From assembly GCA_928212115.1 (NCBI GenBank), contig CAKMRJ010005634.1, positions 250,832,375 through 250,896,374 of the forward strand: a stretch of DNA of 64,000 nt. The letters run 5' to 3'. Positions 22,879 through 35,907 of this stretch are shown one piece after another. Numbering within the stretch: the stretch's first letter is position 1; each line of letters opens with the position of its first letter. A program made the translations under genes and the position numbers. The notes under the pieces are model-generated. The model ran no database searches. It saw only the letters and a list, made by a program, of their open reading frames with translations, and was not told where the DNA came from. The DNA is from Lactuca virosa (taxonomy: Eukaryota > Streptophyta > Magnoliopsida > Asterales > Asteraceae).

Positions 22879-24900
22879 AGGATTTTTAATGGCCTGGGAA
22901 TGATGGAAGCATGTTCACTTTCTCATTCTGCTTGAATCTGACACAAACATAAGTTTTATCTTACTTTTGATTGTTATTGCTACTTTCGAATAGTAGGTAT
23001 TTCTTTTGTGCTCTATTAAGAGGTTATTGTTCATGTTCAGCGTTCGACTGCGTTCACAGTCGACTTCTCTGAATCGTTAAGTACACAATTCACATTTGTT
23101 AGAAGACTTTCGATTCACAACTCATGCTTGATACCTGTTACCTTATGGGTCGAATGTATCTAGGTAATGTGTTACGATTCTATTATTTTTGTCTTGTTGT
23201 TCAAAAATCAAAAATACAAAAAGATTTTCTTATTTTTGTATTTGATTTCTATAAGCCAAAAATCCAAAAAGATTTTCTTATTTTTGTATTTTTTTTCTAA
23301 AATCAAAAATACAAAAAGATTTTCTTATTTTTGTATTTGCTTTCAAAAATCAAAAATCCAAAAAGATTTTCTTAAAATTGTTTTTCTTTGATAAAACCAA
23401 AAATACAAAATATTGTCGTTGAAGTCTCATTGTAACAACATGATGCTATTTTGCATGCCAAACACACATATTCATCAAGGGAACATGTATTACTCAAAAT
23501 TATGTACTAGTTAAGTGTCCCTAGAAGCATGCTGTTACATGTTGTCCTTTAAGCCTCAAAGACTCTATGTGTTCGAAGCCTTAATGAATTCTTTCATATG
23601 AATGTTTCTTCCTAATCAGACTATATTTACATTAGTCAACGAGCTACCTTACTCTTCTCATGATGAGTCAAGAGTTTTCTGCTTGGTCTAAATATTTATC
23701 AGAGGTACAATGAGTTCTTTCACCAAATCTTTTTCATCAACATTTCTTTCACGACCACACATAACACTTCATATCCTCGACATCTTTAGTCGAAACCTAC
23801 CAGAATGTAGATATGTCAAAAATCTGTGTTTATGATCCTGAGTCATTCTTCCATGATGATGGTGAAACCCAACGAATCTAACAATCAAAGAAATGACGGT
23901 GACAACATTGTTCAAGATTTTCATGAAAAAATTGTTTCCTTGTGCCATTTTGATATTCAAAATCTCATTCCATTCAAATTGCGTGATTTTGATAAAATGT
24001 TATTACACCAAGACGTTTTTTCACAAAAGATCCAATATATTAATTCTTTTTGGAATGAGATTTTTGTCTGAATATTTTTTCCGATCTTTTGTCACTAAAA
24101 ATCATCACCAGCCATACTTGTTCTTGACTACACTAGTCATCTAAGTAATTTTTATCAATTGAATCACACTTATGCTAAGTTGTGAATTTGTCCAAAATTG
24201 AAGTCGCCGTCGAAACCAAAACAAAAGAAGCCCTTCAATGCTCATCAATGAGTATTCAATTGTAATTCACGGGATACCACACAAGCAATTTTTCATCTCT
24301 CTTGATGTTCAATGAAGAGATCTTTGCCCCGGATCATTTTGCTTTCATATCAAATAAATTTTGATATAAAAAAATCCACATTTTGTTTTATTTGCTTCTA
24401 TCTCATTCACTGGCACAGAAAAATGCACTGAAATCGTTGAGGTTTTGGGTATTACCAACTCGAAACTTAGATTTTGCAAAGTCTGACATATAATCTATCT
24501 TTCAAATCCTAAAAGAGAATAAGCCCAGCCTCCATGCCGAATGATTGATCTTACCTTGGTGTCGAATTACATGAGGTACTTGTGTTTGAGGAACGAAACT
24601 TGTTACGATTCTTATCCAATTGGGAACAACGAATGATCCGATAGACGTGATGGTTCAGGATTTTCACGGGAATCAAGGAGAACGTGATGATCACTTTTAT
24701 GATGTGGAGTTTTTTACGGTGTCGGTTAAGTAACCAACACAATACGTGGCATTGTCTTATTGGATACCGATTCAAATTAAAAAAATACCACCAATTATAA
24801 AAGGAATATGATAATTTCCTTATCAAACTTTATGATCTCTGATCAAACCTCCAAGAACCCTAACTGTTCATCGTTTCTAAATTTCACCAAAATTCTCTAC
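22879..24900 (+). other. Noncoding spacer between pol and third ORF of element A
   Basis: About 2 kb without a supported gene. It holds a 47-48-bp tandem repeat (23209-23412) and TCGAATGT-like octamers reminiscent of the LTR. Sireviruses are known for structured noncoding spacers in this position. Confidence 0.6.
23209..23412. repeat. 47-48-bp tandem repeat with internal hairpins, about four units
   Basis: Each unit contains CAAAAATACAAAAAGATTTT followed by CTTATTTTTGTATTT. AAATACAAAAA and TTTTTGTATTT are inverted copies within a unit, so every unit can form a hairpin. Units alternate between AAATAC and AAATCC variants, suggesting duplication of a dimer. Confidence 0.85.
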
Positions 24901-27722
24901 AATGGTTGCTCCTCATCACAATGTTGATCCAACAACTACTAATGATTAAGAAGTTTCGTAACCGATGATGAAGATCCAAACCACTAATCTGCGTCTTGTC
25001 CCATCCCTTGATCAATACCAAGAGGCATTATAGATTCTTGTTCAAACTTTGAACAACTCTGTATTATCGACTGCACTTTCCTTCTCGTTTGTAATTCCGA
25101 TGAAATGGATTTCACTTGATGCTTCAACTGCAGTGTTAAACAAAACTACTAAGGTGCATACATTTCAAATCTCGAATTCAAAGACCAAGAAGCTTACTCA
25201 AAAGCAATTTTCCCAAATTGTGAGGTTACCGGTTTCAAGTACATTCTATGAGGTCACGAATGATCAGGTGGATCATATGTTTAACATGACAAAGCTCTGG
25301 GCTTGATAAAGCTAAGCTTGAAGTATATTTAGTCATAGCAGGATTGTATTATGGTCTGAATGTGGATTGTGCTTCACATATTTGGGAAGAGTTTGGAATC
25401 TCAATCTCACACACGAATCTAACAAATGGTGTTTCGAGTGCTCAATTTTGGAGCTTAATTTTACAGGAGATTTATAGTCAAGAGAATATTCTTGTTCTAT
25501 CTAATGTTGAAACTGTCGAGTTTCCAAAAATGGCTGCTCCAAGGGTTTTTATGGATGATTCTAATGTTTTTCCAAATGTTGCTTGAATTCCGGATTCGGT
25601 GCTCAAGCTCGTGGATCCCAAAAATCAATTGTTGATGTAATACTTAGCCTCTATTGATACTTCTCACCCAACTGGGGTTCTTCCACAAAATGGGGTTGAA
25701 GGAACATCTAAAGCTTCAAAGGATTCAAAGAAGAAGAAACCAATTGACAAACCACAATCAGTGAAGGAGGAAATTGTCAAAGAAACAATACCCATGAAAA
25801 TTGGGGTTCTTAAAAGAACGAAGAAACCAACAAAGAAGCCTTCTAAATCTCCAGGCAAGATAACTACACAAGAACCTATAGTCGAAAGTGTTGTGCCTAA
25901 TGTTGTTGAATCTTCAAATGCCATTTCTTCTCAAGGTGGTCAAAAGAAGGTTCGAAAAGCACAATTTACCAGGAGGGGTGTTCTATTTCGTGAAGTAACG
26001 GTTCCTGGATCACCAGCCTTTAAGAAGCGTCGAGCTATTGATGTGGCTCAAAAGTTAAATAAGAAAAAATGTGAATTTCAAGTACCACTTGAGAATGTGA
26101 CAGTTAAAACTGAGCATGGCAGTGACAGTGAAAGGTCAGATATTCGAATCGAGGATTCATATATTGGTTCACCTCGAAGGGATTCTCATATCAAGTCGAA
26201 TTTCAAGGAGACAAGGAATCCTGATGTCAATGTAAACGTATCTAATACGGATACAAACATCAATTCGAGTGATCAACAAAACACCAATATCCCTAAGAAG
26301 ATATTAGTCAAACCTTCCGGGGTTTCGAATTCCAAGTCCGGTCAGGAGGAGGTCGAAACTACAGACATCATTGTGGACATACCTAGTAAGGGCACAAATG
26401 TACATGGATGAAGGGATGTACAACAATGAATCTACTATGACATCTGCAGTCACAACTTCCACAGCTTTACCACCACCTTCATCACCCATTTCTACTTCCG
26501 TTCCAGTTTCGACTATATCACCAACATTTTCTGGTATCATGCAAGAACCTATTTCCACTCTCTTTTCATCTCAATCCACTGAAAATTCACAACACAAAAA
26601 TGAAGTTGATGATGAAGATGTCATGGTGTCTTTTGTTGATCTTCAATTTGATCTAGAGGAGGAGGATATTCTTGATGAAATGATCATGCCAGGGAAAAAA
26701 TTCAAAATATTGAATTCCAAAATGAATTCGATATTACAGTTCTTAGCTGATACAAGAAGCAAGAATTCTTTAACAACATCGAAGTTGATTCTCTTCTCAA
26801 AGTCCAAGAGTCTCGACTGTAATCTCAAATAGCTGATGTTGACAAGCGAAACGATGAAAGGATTCTCAATCATTCTCGCAATTTTATTAGTGACGTTTTC
26901 AAACTTCGTGATGTTTCGAAAGAACGTCATGAGCTTTTTGCAAAACAACTTGAGGAAACGAAAGTCTATTTATAGACTCAGATATCTGATATTCGAACGA
27001 CTTTAGAATTTTGAAGTTAAAAATGTTGCTGAAAATTCTTCGACACTACATAAGAAGATGGATGTGGTAGTTGAAGCGTCAACCCTCTTGATTAAAGACA
27101 TCACTTCTTTCAACAAAGATTACACGGCTGGTCTTCAAGACAACTTGAAAAGGGATGCTCAAGTATTTGTTAAAGTTGAAGAGTTCTTAACCAAAATCAA
27201 AACCATGCTTTCGGCTTAATCGACAATTTCTCTAGAATCCATTTCTCAAATGATTTGTAATACTGATACAAACACTAAAGTTGAACTGGATCATATCAGG
27301 AGGTTAGTTCTTTGACTTCCAACAAACGCTCCTCATGCAATACATGTGTTGCAAAGAGGAGAAAAAGGGGAAGGAGGTGTTAGTTCGTCGAAAGATACAA
27401 GTGATAATTCTAGAGTTGTTGTGGGAAAGGTGATAAGTACTAAAATCCCAACAACTATTTTAGTGAATCCCATAACTTCAACATTAACAACAACAACAAC
27501 AACGAGAACTTTGACAAAAGGAATCTCGATAAATGAATGAGCAGGAGATTTGAGTTCAATCCCTAACAAATCAACTTCAAATGTTGATCCAAATGATAAA
27601 GGGAATCAATTCTAGTTGTTCTATCCGAAGAAGAGAAGAAAAAGCAAGAAGCCATCAAAATCGAAAAACAAAGGCAGATAAATAGAATACTAAGGCAAAG
27701 AGCAAATGACCCACCTGGCTTG
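24901..27722 (+). pseudogene. Third (envelope-like) ORF of element A, N-terminal part
   Basis: ATG at 24901 (MVAPHHNVDPTT). Broken frames encode a globular block with FVIPMKWISLDA, LPVSSTFYEVTNDQVDHMFN, IAGLYYGLNVDCASHIWEEFG and FWSLILQEIYSQENILV. A basic stretch (RTKKPTKKPSKSPGK), a Ser/Thr/Pro-rich segment and coiled-coil pieces follow. Stops lie at 24946, 25031, 25304 and 25584 and later. The frame is cut at 27722 by the non-coding LTR element and resumes at 34406. I see no convincing signal peptide or transmembrane segment, so 'envelope-like' describes position only; the function is unknown. Element B carries a related ORF. Confidence 0.7.
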
Positions 27723-27727
27723 AACAA

Positions 27728-28769
27728 TGTAACACCCAGATTTTTCTACCAAGGTACACCCAAATATATCAAAAATTCATTTAAAAGTTTTATAAATAAT
27801 CTTAGTGTACAATGACACTCTGGCATACAAGAAGTTATCACAAGGATCGTGCTGGCAGCAGGCATAGGATCGATCCGGGCGTCACAATAAATGAACCTGC
27901 AAAACAGATCATCACAATAACGTAAGCCTCACGGCTTAGTGAATAACAACTACTAAAATATAATCAAATAAATCATAAATCATACAAATAATGTAAATCA
28001 CGTATATTCCACATAATGGTCACATATGTAATCATTTCATCAAAGGATATATTTCTTCAATAATAATCTATCTATCAAATACCTGTCCAATCAATAATAA
28101 GTATCTCACTCATATTAAATCTCATGCTCAATGACCAATATATCAAATGTGTTATATCTCCTAATCATAATATATCTATCGATAAAATATTAATCTATTA
28201 ATATAATCCAATGTCTCATCTATAATCTATTTCTCAACATTTCCTCGATCTCTTAATCAACAATTAATATTCAGAATAATACTAAATTATATAATAACCA
28301 TCACAATTATCACAACTATGGATATTAGAGTAGTGTTACTTACCTGGTAAGTCGACATGCTTATTCCAATCTCAGTTTTACTCTTCCACTATCTATCAGC
28401 TCGTCACACAGTAACACCTATTATTTAATAATAAGTCCCTTAGAATCTATCCAGACTCACTAATAATTATAATAGGCTTAACCCGTAAGCCCATGGCTAA
28501 ATCTCTCATATCGTGTATTTCTCAAGCAATAGGGTTTATAACCCTTGTCAACCAAACATGATATTAATCATAAGATTTTCTCACTAATATCACCAACAAA
28601 TTCATAACAACTCCATATCACGAATACTCATAACCCTTAAATGGGTCTAATATATCTAATAATAATCAAATATCATAAATATAATTTATCGGGTAAAAGA
28701 TACCTCACTGTATCCCGCAACTCAACTTTGTATCACCCGTACACCTGTTACGAAAAACCGGATGTTGCA
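27728..28769 (-). repeat. 3' LTR (element sense) of the non-coding element, internally deleted
   Basis: It is 1,042 bp against 1,553 bp for its partner. The missing segment corresponds to about 33865-34370. The join lies at CCCGTAC/ACCTGTTACG, with TAC present at both deletion ends. Confidence 0.88.
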
Positions 28770-29069
28770 ATACTTCGCCCCTTCAAAAGATTCCATCCTC
28801 GCAATCTCTTGAAATATCGTGCTACTAATCTAGGGTAAGCTAAATATTCGTATCACATATATCTCATTAAATTCTCTTACGCTACTCTTATATTATCTAA
28901 TATTATACTTTTATTCTTATATGAATCTCAGATTTTTCTCATCTCATAATTGTTCAACGCTCATATATTTGTTATCTCATTTCTCTACTCTTTTACAAAT
29001 TCTAATTAGAATTATTATATAACTCTCACTATCTCGTGTCTTCTGTAAGTTTAAACAACTTACATAATT

Positions 29070-29131
<62 letters not shown>

Positions 29132-31601
29132 TTTATGTAGCTTTAATTAATATTCCTTTCATCTAAGTCCTCAATGGTGATCAACTTTAATTGGTAGGGA
29201 AAAAGGTCTCGACAATTACAAATCGATACTTATTATTATTATTATTATTATTATTTTTCCCCAAATATTAAAATCAATCTCCCCGATTACTCAGATTGGT
29301 GATTAATAACTCATATCAATAATAATTGTTCAATACTAATATTCAAAATGTTTCTCTATTACTCTTCTCGTATCTTATATTTATCTCAACTCATTATCAT
29401 AAATCAAGCCAACATTTCTCTTAGTCTTCCTTAATAATCATGTTGGCACTTAACTTACGACTGATCCTAAAGTCACAAATGTAAATACTCATAGCAATCA
29501 TCATCATTAAATATAAACTAGACACTTCGCAAGTTAATATTGTTATAAATTATATTTCGAATATGACCACTCATTCACAAATCACTCAAATCAATTTCAA
29601 TCTCATTAATCTCTATGATACACACAATGTGATTAATTTACTCAAATATTCACAACCACTCAGATCACTCAGATCAACCACTCAATTTACTCAGGTCAAT
29701 TTCTTAAATAAATCTCTCGAATTACTTAAGTTATTGATTAATTAATCACTTTACTCAGATCAATAGAGTAAGTCACTTAGATCAATATTACTCATTTAAA
29801 TCAATTACTAAAATTGCTCGGATTAATAACTCAGATCAACTGGATCAATCACACGGATCACTCAGATCGATTACTCATATCACTCATCTCAATAGATCAA
29901 TCAATCAGTCACTCATATCAATTAAATCAATTACTCAACTCATTCGATTACTCAGATTAACTAGATCATTTATTCACATCAATTAGATCAATTAAATCAA
30001 TGACTTATATTAACATCAATTTATCATATCAATCATTCAGATTACTCTAATCAATCACTCTGATCGATTACTCTAATTAAATCAATCACTTGAATCAATA
30101 TTAATTGTTTAGGTCAATCTCCCAGATCAGTATCAATCACTCAATTTAATCACTCAAATCAACTGGAACGACTCCCCACATCCATCACCCTTACTACCCT
30201 CGACTCAGGATAATCTCCTAACAAAATTTATGGTTTTTCTCAATCCTTCCATCCCTGTAACTTAATCATACGAACTACGATTTGAAAAAAATTTATATCG
30301 TTGGAAAACCTGTTAGGAGTACTACAAATTTCATATAACTCGGTCCATCTGAATAAGTCTAAAAATGGAATTATTCAGCTGTGAACATGAAGGCCTTGAA
30401 CATTTCAGTAATTTCACGTATTTGAACAACCAACTTTAAATAATCATATCTTATTCACTACACATCCGCTATGTCTGATTCTCAAATTAAACAATCAACC
30501 AAATTACTCACTCTAATCAATCGCTCAGGTCAATCACTCATATCGGTTACTTTGATCAATTTATTTAATTGCTAATGGTATGCATCATAATCATACATAA
30601 TGCCACAATCATAATATCTTATTTTTCCTTGCAATCAAACCTTGTCGTTTATCGACTCGTAACATTTAACCCAATATCACATCACAATGTCAACACGTGT
30701 CCAATAAATATTGAATAACAATGTCATCCCATGACATATTAGCAAATAGCAACAGTGTCAGCCCGTGACATATCAATAAATATCACAGTCTTATTCCCAA
30801 GGAATGTCAATCTCATATCTCAATTCCATTCCTGAAGGAATATCAATCTCATATTTGATCTAATCATCTCTCATCTCGATTAAAAAATTCTTACTGTAAT
30901 TTCTCACTTCATATCAACTTTAGGAATTATATCTTTACTCCAAATCATACTCTCATACTTCATTTTATTTCTATATCTTTATTCACTAAATTATCATAAT
31001 TAATATTAAGAATTCTGATTTTATTCCATGATTACCATCCTTGTCATTATCAATAAGCCTTCCACATAATGGATATCAACTAGACACTCAACAAATCAGT
31101 ATATTATAAATCATATCTTCGAATATTATTACATATTCATAACTCGTTCAGTTTAATCACTCACGTCGTTCAAACCATTTTCTCAATTTAATCTCTCATA
31201 TTACTTAAATCAGTGATTAATTAATCATTCAAATTTATCACTCATATCGCATATTAATTATTCTAATTGATATTAATCACCCTGATAAGAAAAATAATTG
31301 CTCAGATTAGTCACTCAAATCTATTGATTTACTACTCTAATCAACATTGATTTCTCTGATCAATCACTTCGATCGCTCACCTAGTTTAATCAAATCAATC
31401 ACTCAAATTAATTGGATCAATCGCTCATGTTAATATTTTTCACTCAAATCAATTTCTCAAATCACTCAATTTAATATTGTCTACTCAGATACAATTACTT
31501 GGATCAATATCATTTACTCAAATCAATAACTCAAGTCGGTCATAATATATCTCATATTAGGATTACATCTCGTCACCTCTCAGAGACTCAATCACAAAAT
31601 A

Positions 31602-31671
31602 TCGTCTACATGTATGTCAAATCGTCCACATGTATGTCAAATCTTCTACATGTATGTCAAATCGTCTACAT
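31602..31671. repeat. 20-bp tandem repeat, about 3.5 units
   Basis: The unit TCTACATGTATGTCAAATCG repeats with single-base changes and ends with a partial copy. Confidence 0.9.
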
Positions 31672-32832
31672 GATATAATCATGTAAGTCTATGATTTTTT
31701 TTATCAAAATTCTCATTTTGTAAGATCCAATCACCTCTCATGGATCTTTGTGTAAATCATATGATCTCGAGTAAAAGTCTTCATTTCTGAAATCCTATTT
31801 CATTTCTTTTCTTTATCTCTTTCTCTTGATCTCTCTCTCCTTCTCTTTTCGTCTCTTTCTATCTCTATCCTAACTCATTCATCATCCTTCTCTCTCATGA
31901 GTCTCAAAATCTCTATCAAAAGTTTTCTACATCTTTATCTCTTTCTTAATATTAATCTTGATCACATTATCTCGTTTTAAGAGTAATACTATCATTCCGT
32001 CTCACACTGTCATACTCTATCTAATCTCATGCTCTAACATCTCTTTTAAATCTGAACTCTTTGATTCAGAACTCTTCATTATAAATCTCATATTATCTCA
32101 ACTTTAAAAGCTATAGAATCACTCTAGTTTTATACTCTTGTTTTCTATACACTCTTGACTCTATAAATATATTTTAACTCATCTTCATCAAATATCTTGT
32201 CATGATAAATTTCTCGTTGCCTCGCAATTCATCATCATAAATCATCATATAGTACTCTAAGTTTTAATCTTTGTCATGGGAAACTCTCGCCGCGTCGCAA
32301 CTACTCAGAGTACATGATCTACTAAATCTTCATGGCTACTTCATGTCATGATCTCCACCTTGCCACGTCGTGAGCTTACACTCGTCACGTCGTGAGCTTA
32401 CACTCGTTACATCGTGAGCTTCACAAATTAACTATATGATCATACTTTAATGCTCACGTCATGATCACACATGCTCATGTTGTGAGGGTCAAAGTATATT
32501 GGTATTTCTTGATCTAGTTGCATCGCGTATTTCCAATCATTGCGTCGCGCATCTTGAATTGTCGTATCTTGTATTTGTTGTGAATCTCGCAGTCATACAT
32601 CAGAACTCCGTCCAAAGTGCTCCACGACATTATTTTATAGGGAAATAGTAAATTATATATAGATATAATTATTTGCCTCAAGGTTCTCTAAATGTCTAAT
32701 AGCCAATTAACTCATAATTATCGAATCAAATCAATTGATCTAACACATTTATCAAATCAATCAAATATCATCTCTACTCTTATGGTTTAAGTTTAGGAAT
32801 CTGCAATAAGAACCTAATTCACTTAAACCTCA

Positions 32833-32844
32833 GATCTGATACCA
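32833..32844 (-). promoter_or_regulatory. Primer binding site of the non-coding LTR element
   Basis: The minus strand reads TGGTATCAGATC, close to the initiator tRNA-Met complement, three bases inside the 5' LTR. It fixes the orientation of the element. Confidence 0.85.
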
Positions 32845-32847
32845 ACT

Positions 32848-34400
32848 TGTAACGCCCAAATTTTTGTACCAAGGTACACCAAAATTTATAATAAATTCAT
32901 TTAAAAGTTTTATAAATAATCGTAGTGTACAATGCCACTCTGGCATACCAGAAGTTATCATAAGGATCGTGCTGGCAGCAAGCACAGGATCGAGCCGGGC
33001 TTCACAATAAATCTACCTGCAAAACTGATCATCACAAAAACGTAAGCCTCATGGCTTAGTGAATAACAACTATTAAAATATAATCAAATAAATCACAAAT
33101 CATACAAATAATGTAAATCATGTGTATTCCACAAAATGGTCACATTTGCAATCATTTCATCAAAGTATTCATTTCTTTAATAATAATCTATCTATCAAAT
33201 ACATGTCCAATCAATAATCAGTATCTCACTCATATTAAATCTCATGCTCAATGACCAATATATCAAATATGTTATATCTCCCAATCATAATATATTTATC
33301 GATCAAATATTAATCTATTAATATAATCTAATCTCTCATCTATAATCTATTTCTCAGCATTTCCTCAATCTCTCAATCAACAATTAATATTCTAAATAAT
33401 ACTCAATTATATAATAAACATCACAATTATCACAACTATTGATATTAGAGTAGTGTTACTCACCTGGTAAGTCGACAGGCTTATTCCAGTCTCAGTTTTA
33501 CTCTTCCACTATCTATGAGCTCGTCACACGTCAAAACCTATTATTTAATAATAAGTCCCTCAGAATCTGTCCAGACTCACTAATAATTATAATAGGCTTA
33601 ACCCGTAAGCCCATGGCTAAATCTCTCATATCGGGTATTTTTAAGGCAAAAGGGTTTGTAACCCTTGTCAACCAAATATGATATTAATCATAAGATTTTC
33701 TCACAAATATCACCAACAGGTTCATAACAACTCCATATCACGAATACCCGTAACCCTTACATGGGTCTAATATATCTAATAATAATCAAATATCATAAAT
33801 ATTATTTATCGGGTAAAAGATACCTCACTGTATCCTGGAACTCAACTCTGTATCACCCGTACGCCAGCATAACATCTTCGATATAGACTCCCGAGAATGG
33901 CTCCCGAGCAGCATCTCTCCTCACGTACGTTAAAATACTTCAAAACGACTCAAAACACTCATATTTATACTTTGGGGATGTTCAGGACGTGAGTATATAC
34001 ATCTCACGTCATGAGAAGTGTTTAGACTGGTTTCTGCCACATGTCCTGCTCTTTCACCAAGTGTTTTCATCGATTCATGCTGTTCACTTCATGAGGAAAC
34101 ATCCCTCACGCCGTGAGGGTCAAAGCTTTGACCGCATACTTGATTTTCGTTGACTTTCTCAACATAGCAGCGTACTTTCATCAAATCTTCAAACGATCAT
34201 AACTTCCTCATACGGACTCCGTTTTTTATGATCTTTATATCCATGGAATCCTCTCAACGAGCTCTATAACATTATTTAATTATCTTTTGCTAAATATAAT
34301 TTCTAAAAAAATAAAGCAACTCAAGTATTTATCTAATTTACTCAACTCATAATATCTATATTTTGTAAAATACACCTGTTACGAAAAACCGGATGTTACA
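32848..34400 (-). repeat. 5' LTR (element sense) of the non-coding element
   Basis: This 1,553-bp copy appears complete. The part missing from the partner carries CTCACGTCATGAG-type and CTCACGCCGTGAG-type palindromes (about 33990-34130). Confidence 0.88.
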
Positions 34401-34405
34401 AACAA

Positions 34406-35270
34406 GGGTGATCCCAACAAGTAGTAGTGTTATGAAACACTATAAGATATTGTTGCTATTGGATTGAATGAAATTTTTTGAAAAGTGTCATAGACGAGCT
34501 ACGACACAGAAAATTCTTATTTTAATCAGCTTGACTTTCCGATCAATCATATGCTGTTCATTTCTTCACAATTCAAGATTGTAGACAACTTCAAAGATAA
34601 GGAAGAATTTAGAAAGTTGAAGATTTGCTTTCACGCAGTCTTGGGGAAGAATGAAGAAGAGGTGTGGTCTCCGGTGAAGATAATAAAAATGATGACCATT
34701 ATTCATGATAGCATGTTCGAAGATCTGCTACAAAACTTTCGTTATGTTGTTGTCAGAGCAAATAATGTTGTTTTTGAGTTCACAATAGCAGATTCTCCTT
34801 TGATGAACTTGAATGATTTAATCATGATCACGAAGATTTTGAGTGCTTTTGATGTGTTGAAGATAATAGAGACCAATAAGGATGATTTTGTCATTGGGTT
34901 TGCTCATATCAAAGTCTTTTTTGACAACTACTATAACTACTTGACGATCACATATATTGATATTGCCACATCTGTTAAGAAGCAATCGAAAGTCCCTCAA
35001 TCTTTGTTAAAAGGAAAGCTAAATATTGATGATTATGATGATGGTAAAGTTATTCATCAACCTCTTGGTGTTGTGTTTCTTGGAAAGAACAAGAAAGGGC
35101 GAATGACAAAGTTTTTGTTTCAAATTAGTGATCTTGAGATGTACACAAATTCTCAGTATACTAATCTCCTTATTCGAATCAACAATTGAAAGAAGAATGA
35201 TGGTGAAGACAAAGATGAGATTCAAAAAACCATTCTATTGTATATGGAGATTCGAAGAGAACTTTTATAG
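34406..35270 (+). pseudogene. Third (envelope-like) ORF of element A, C-terminal part
   Basis: It continues the frame interrupted at 27722: NDPPGLN upstream joins GDPNK here. After early stops a 212-residue open frame (34551-35189) contains KLKICFHAVLGKNEEEVWSP, MNLNDLIMITKILSAFDVLK and a Lys-rich end KGKLNIDDYDDGKVIHQPLG. It is followed 50 bp later by the polypurine tract and 3' LTR. LDFPINHMLF just upstream matches LDFPLSMRAF in the element B copy, which supports homology. The function is unknown. Confidence 0.7.
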
Positions 35271-35309
35271 ACTTTAAAGCTGATTGCTTAACTTTTAACT
35301 AATCTCACT

Positions 35310-35320
35310 AAGGGGGAGAT
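35310..35320 (+). promoter_or_regulatory. Polypurine tract of element A
   Basis: AAGGGGGAGAT lies directly before the 3' LTR start at 35321, as required for plus-strand priming. Confidence 0.9.
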
Positions 35321-35378
35321 TGTAGGGGTCGAATGTATATAGTGAGGAGTCGAATGTACTTTGAGTCTATAAGGTGTC
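35321..35378 (+). repeat. 3' LTR of element A, first part
   Basis: It matches the first 58 bases of the 5' LTR and is interrupted by copia element E after GGTGTC. Confidence 0.92.
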
Positions 35379-35473
35379 TAAATCCATAATTAAAATTTGT
35401 ATATACTTGAATTGATAGTAGCACAGTCCTTTTGGGTTGCCCTCAAACCTAGCAATTAGACATGATGATTTTT

Positions 35474-35474
<1 letters not shown>

Positions 35475-35532
<58 letters not shown>

Positions 35533-35541
35533 GAGAGAGAG
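35475..35541. repeat. (GA)n microsatellite
   Basis: About 30 GA units within the 5' LTR of element E. Confidence 0.95.
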
Positions 35542-35898
35542 AAATTAATTTATTATGTGAATAATATATTAAATAAATGGTTGATTAATGTTTTACGAAA
35601 AATAATATATTAATTAGAAATCATATTATTTAATTAATAATTAATCAAATTTTTATTGGAATTAATTTTAGGATTAATTGGATTAATTAAACGTACAATG
35701 ACTGTTTGGTTATTTATTGAAAGTTGAGGAAGGAAGGCTCTAGAACCTCATGGAATGAGGTGGACGAAAATATATAGGGCTAGCCTAGAAGATTTTGTCC
35801 AAGGCCCCTTAGATAAGGGGATTGGGATGCTTGGTCACCAAGCAAGGGAATCTAGGGCTTATCCCTTAAACCCTTGCTTTGGCCACAATTATCTTCAA

Positions 35899-35907
35899 CT
35901 ATATAAG
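35899..35907 (+). promoter_or_regulatory. TATA box of the element E LTR promoter
   Basis: CTATATAAG is kept at the same place in the 3' LTR (about 44277), within otherwise similar sequence. Confidence 0.65.

Larger units (their letters stand above)
28770..32847 (-). other. Interior of the non-coding LTR element: diffuse ATCA/CTCA-type repeats
   Basis: No open frame resembles a protein family. Two stretches, about 29560-30160 and 31130-31540, are dominated by short variants of CTCAGATCAATCACT in many divergent copies. (TA)n lies at 29074-29127 and (TTA)n at 29230-29254. Palindromic CACGTCGTGAG-type motifs cluster at 32360-32470. Confidence 0.75.
27728..34400 (-). mobile_element. Non-coding LTR element (LARD-like) in element A
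   Basis: Direct repeats 27728-28769 and 32848-34400 bound it, and the exact TSD AACAA is at 27723-27727 and 34401-34405. Read on the minus strand, the LTR begins TGTAACATCCGG and ends in GTTACA. The primer site TGGTATCAGATC is the complement of 32833-32844, and the polypurine tract is the complement of about 28770-28789, so the element runs in minus orientation. About 4.1 kb of interior shows no gag or pol similarity, only repetitive AT-rich DNA. This fits a large retrotransposon derivative mobilised in trans. Confidence 0.88.

Noticed and set aside
23209..23412. CRISPR-like regular repeats
   Set aside because: Units adjoin without unique spacers, the context is a plant retrotransposon, and no cas genes are present.
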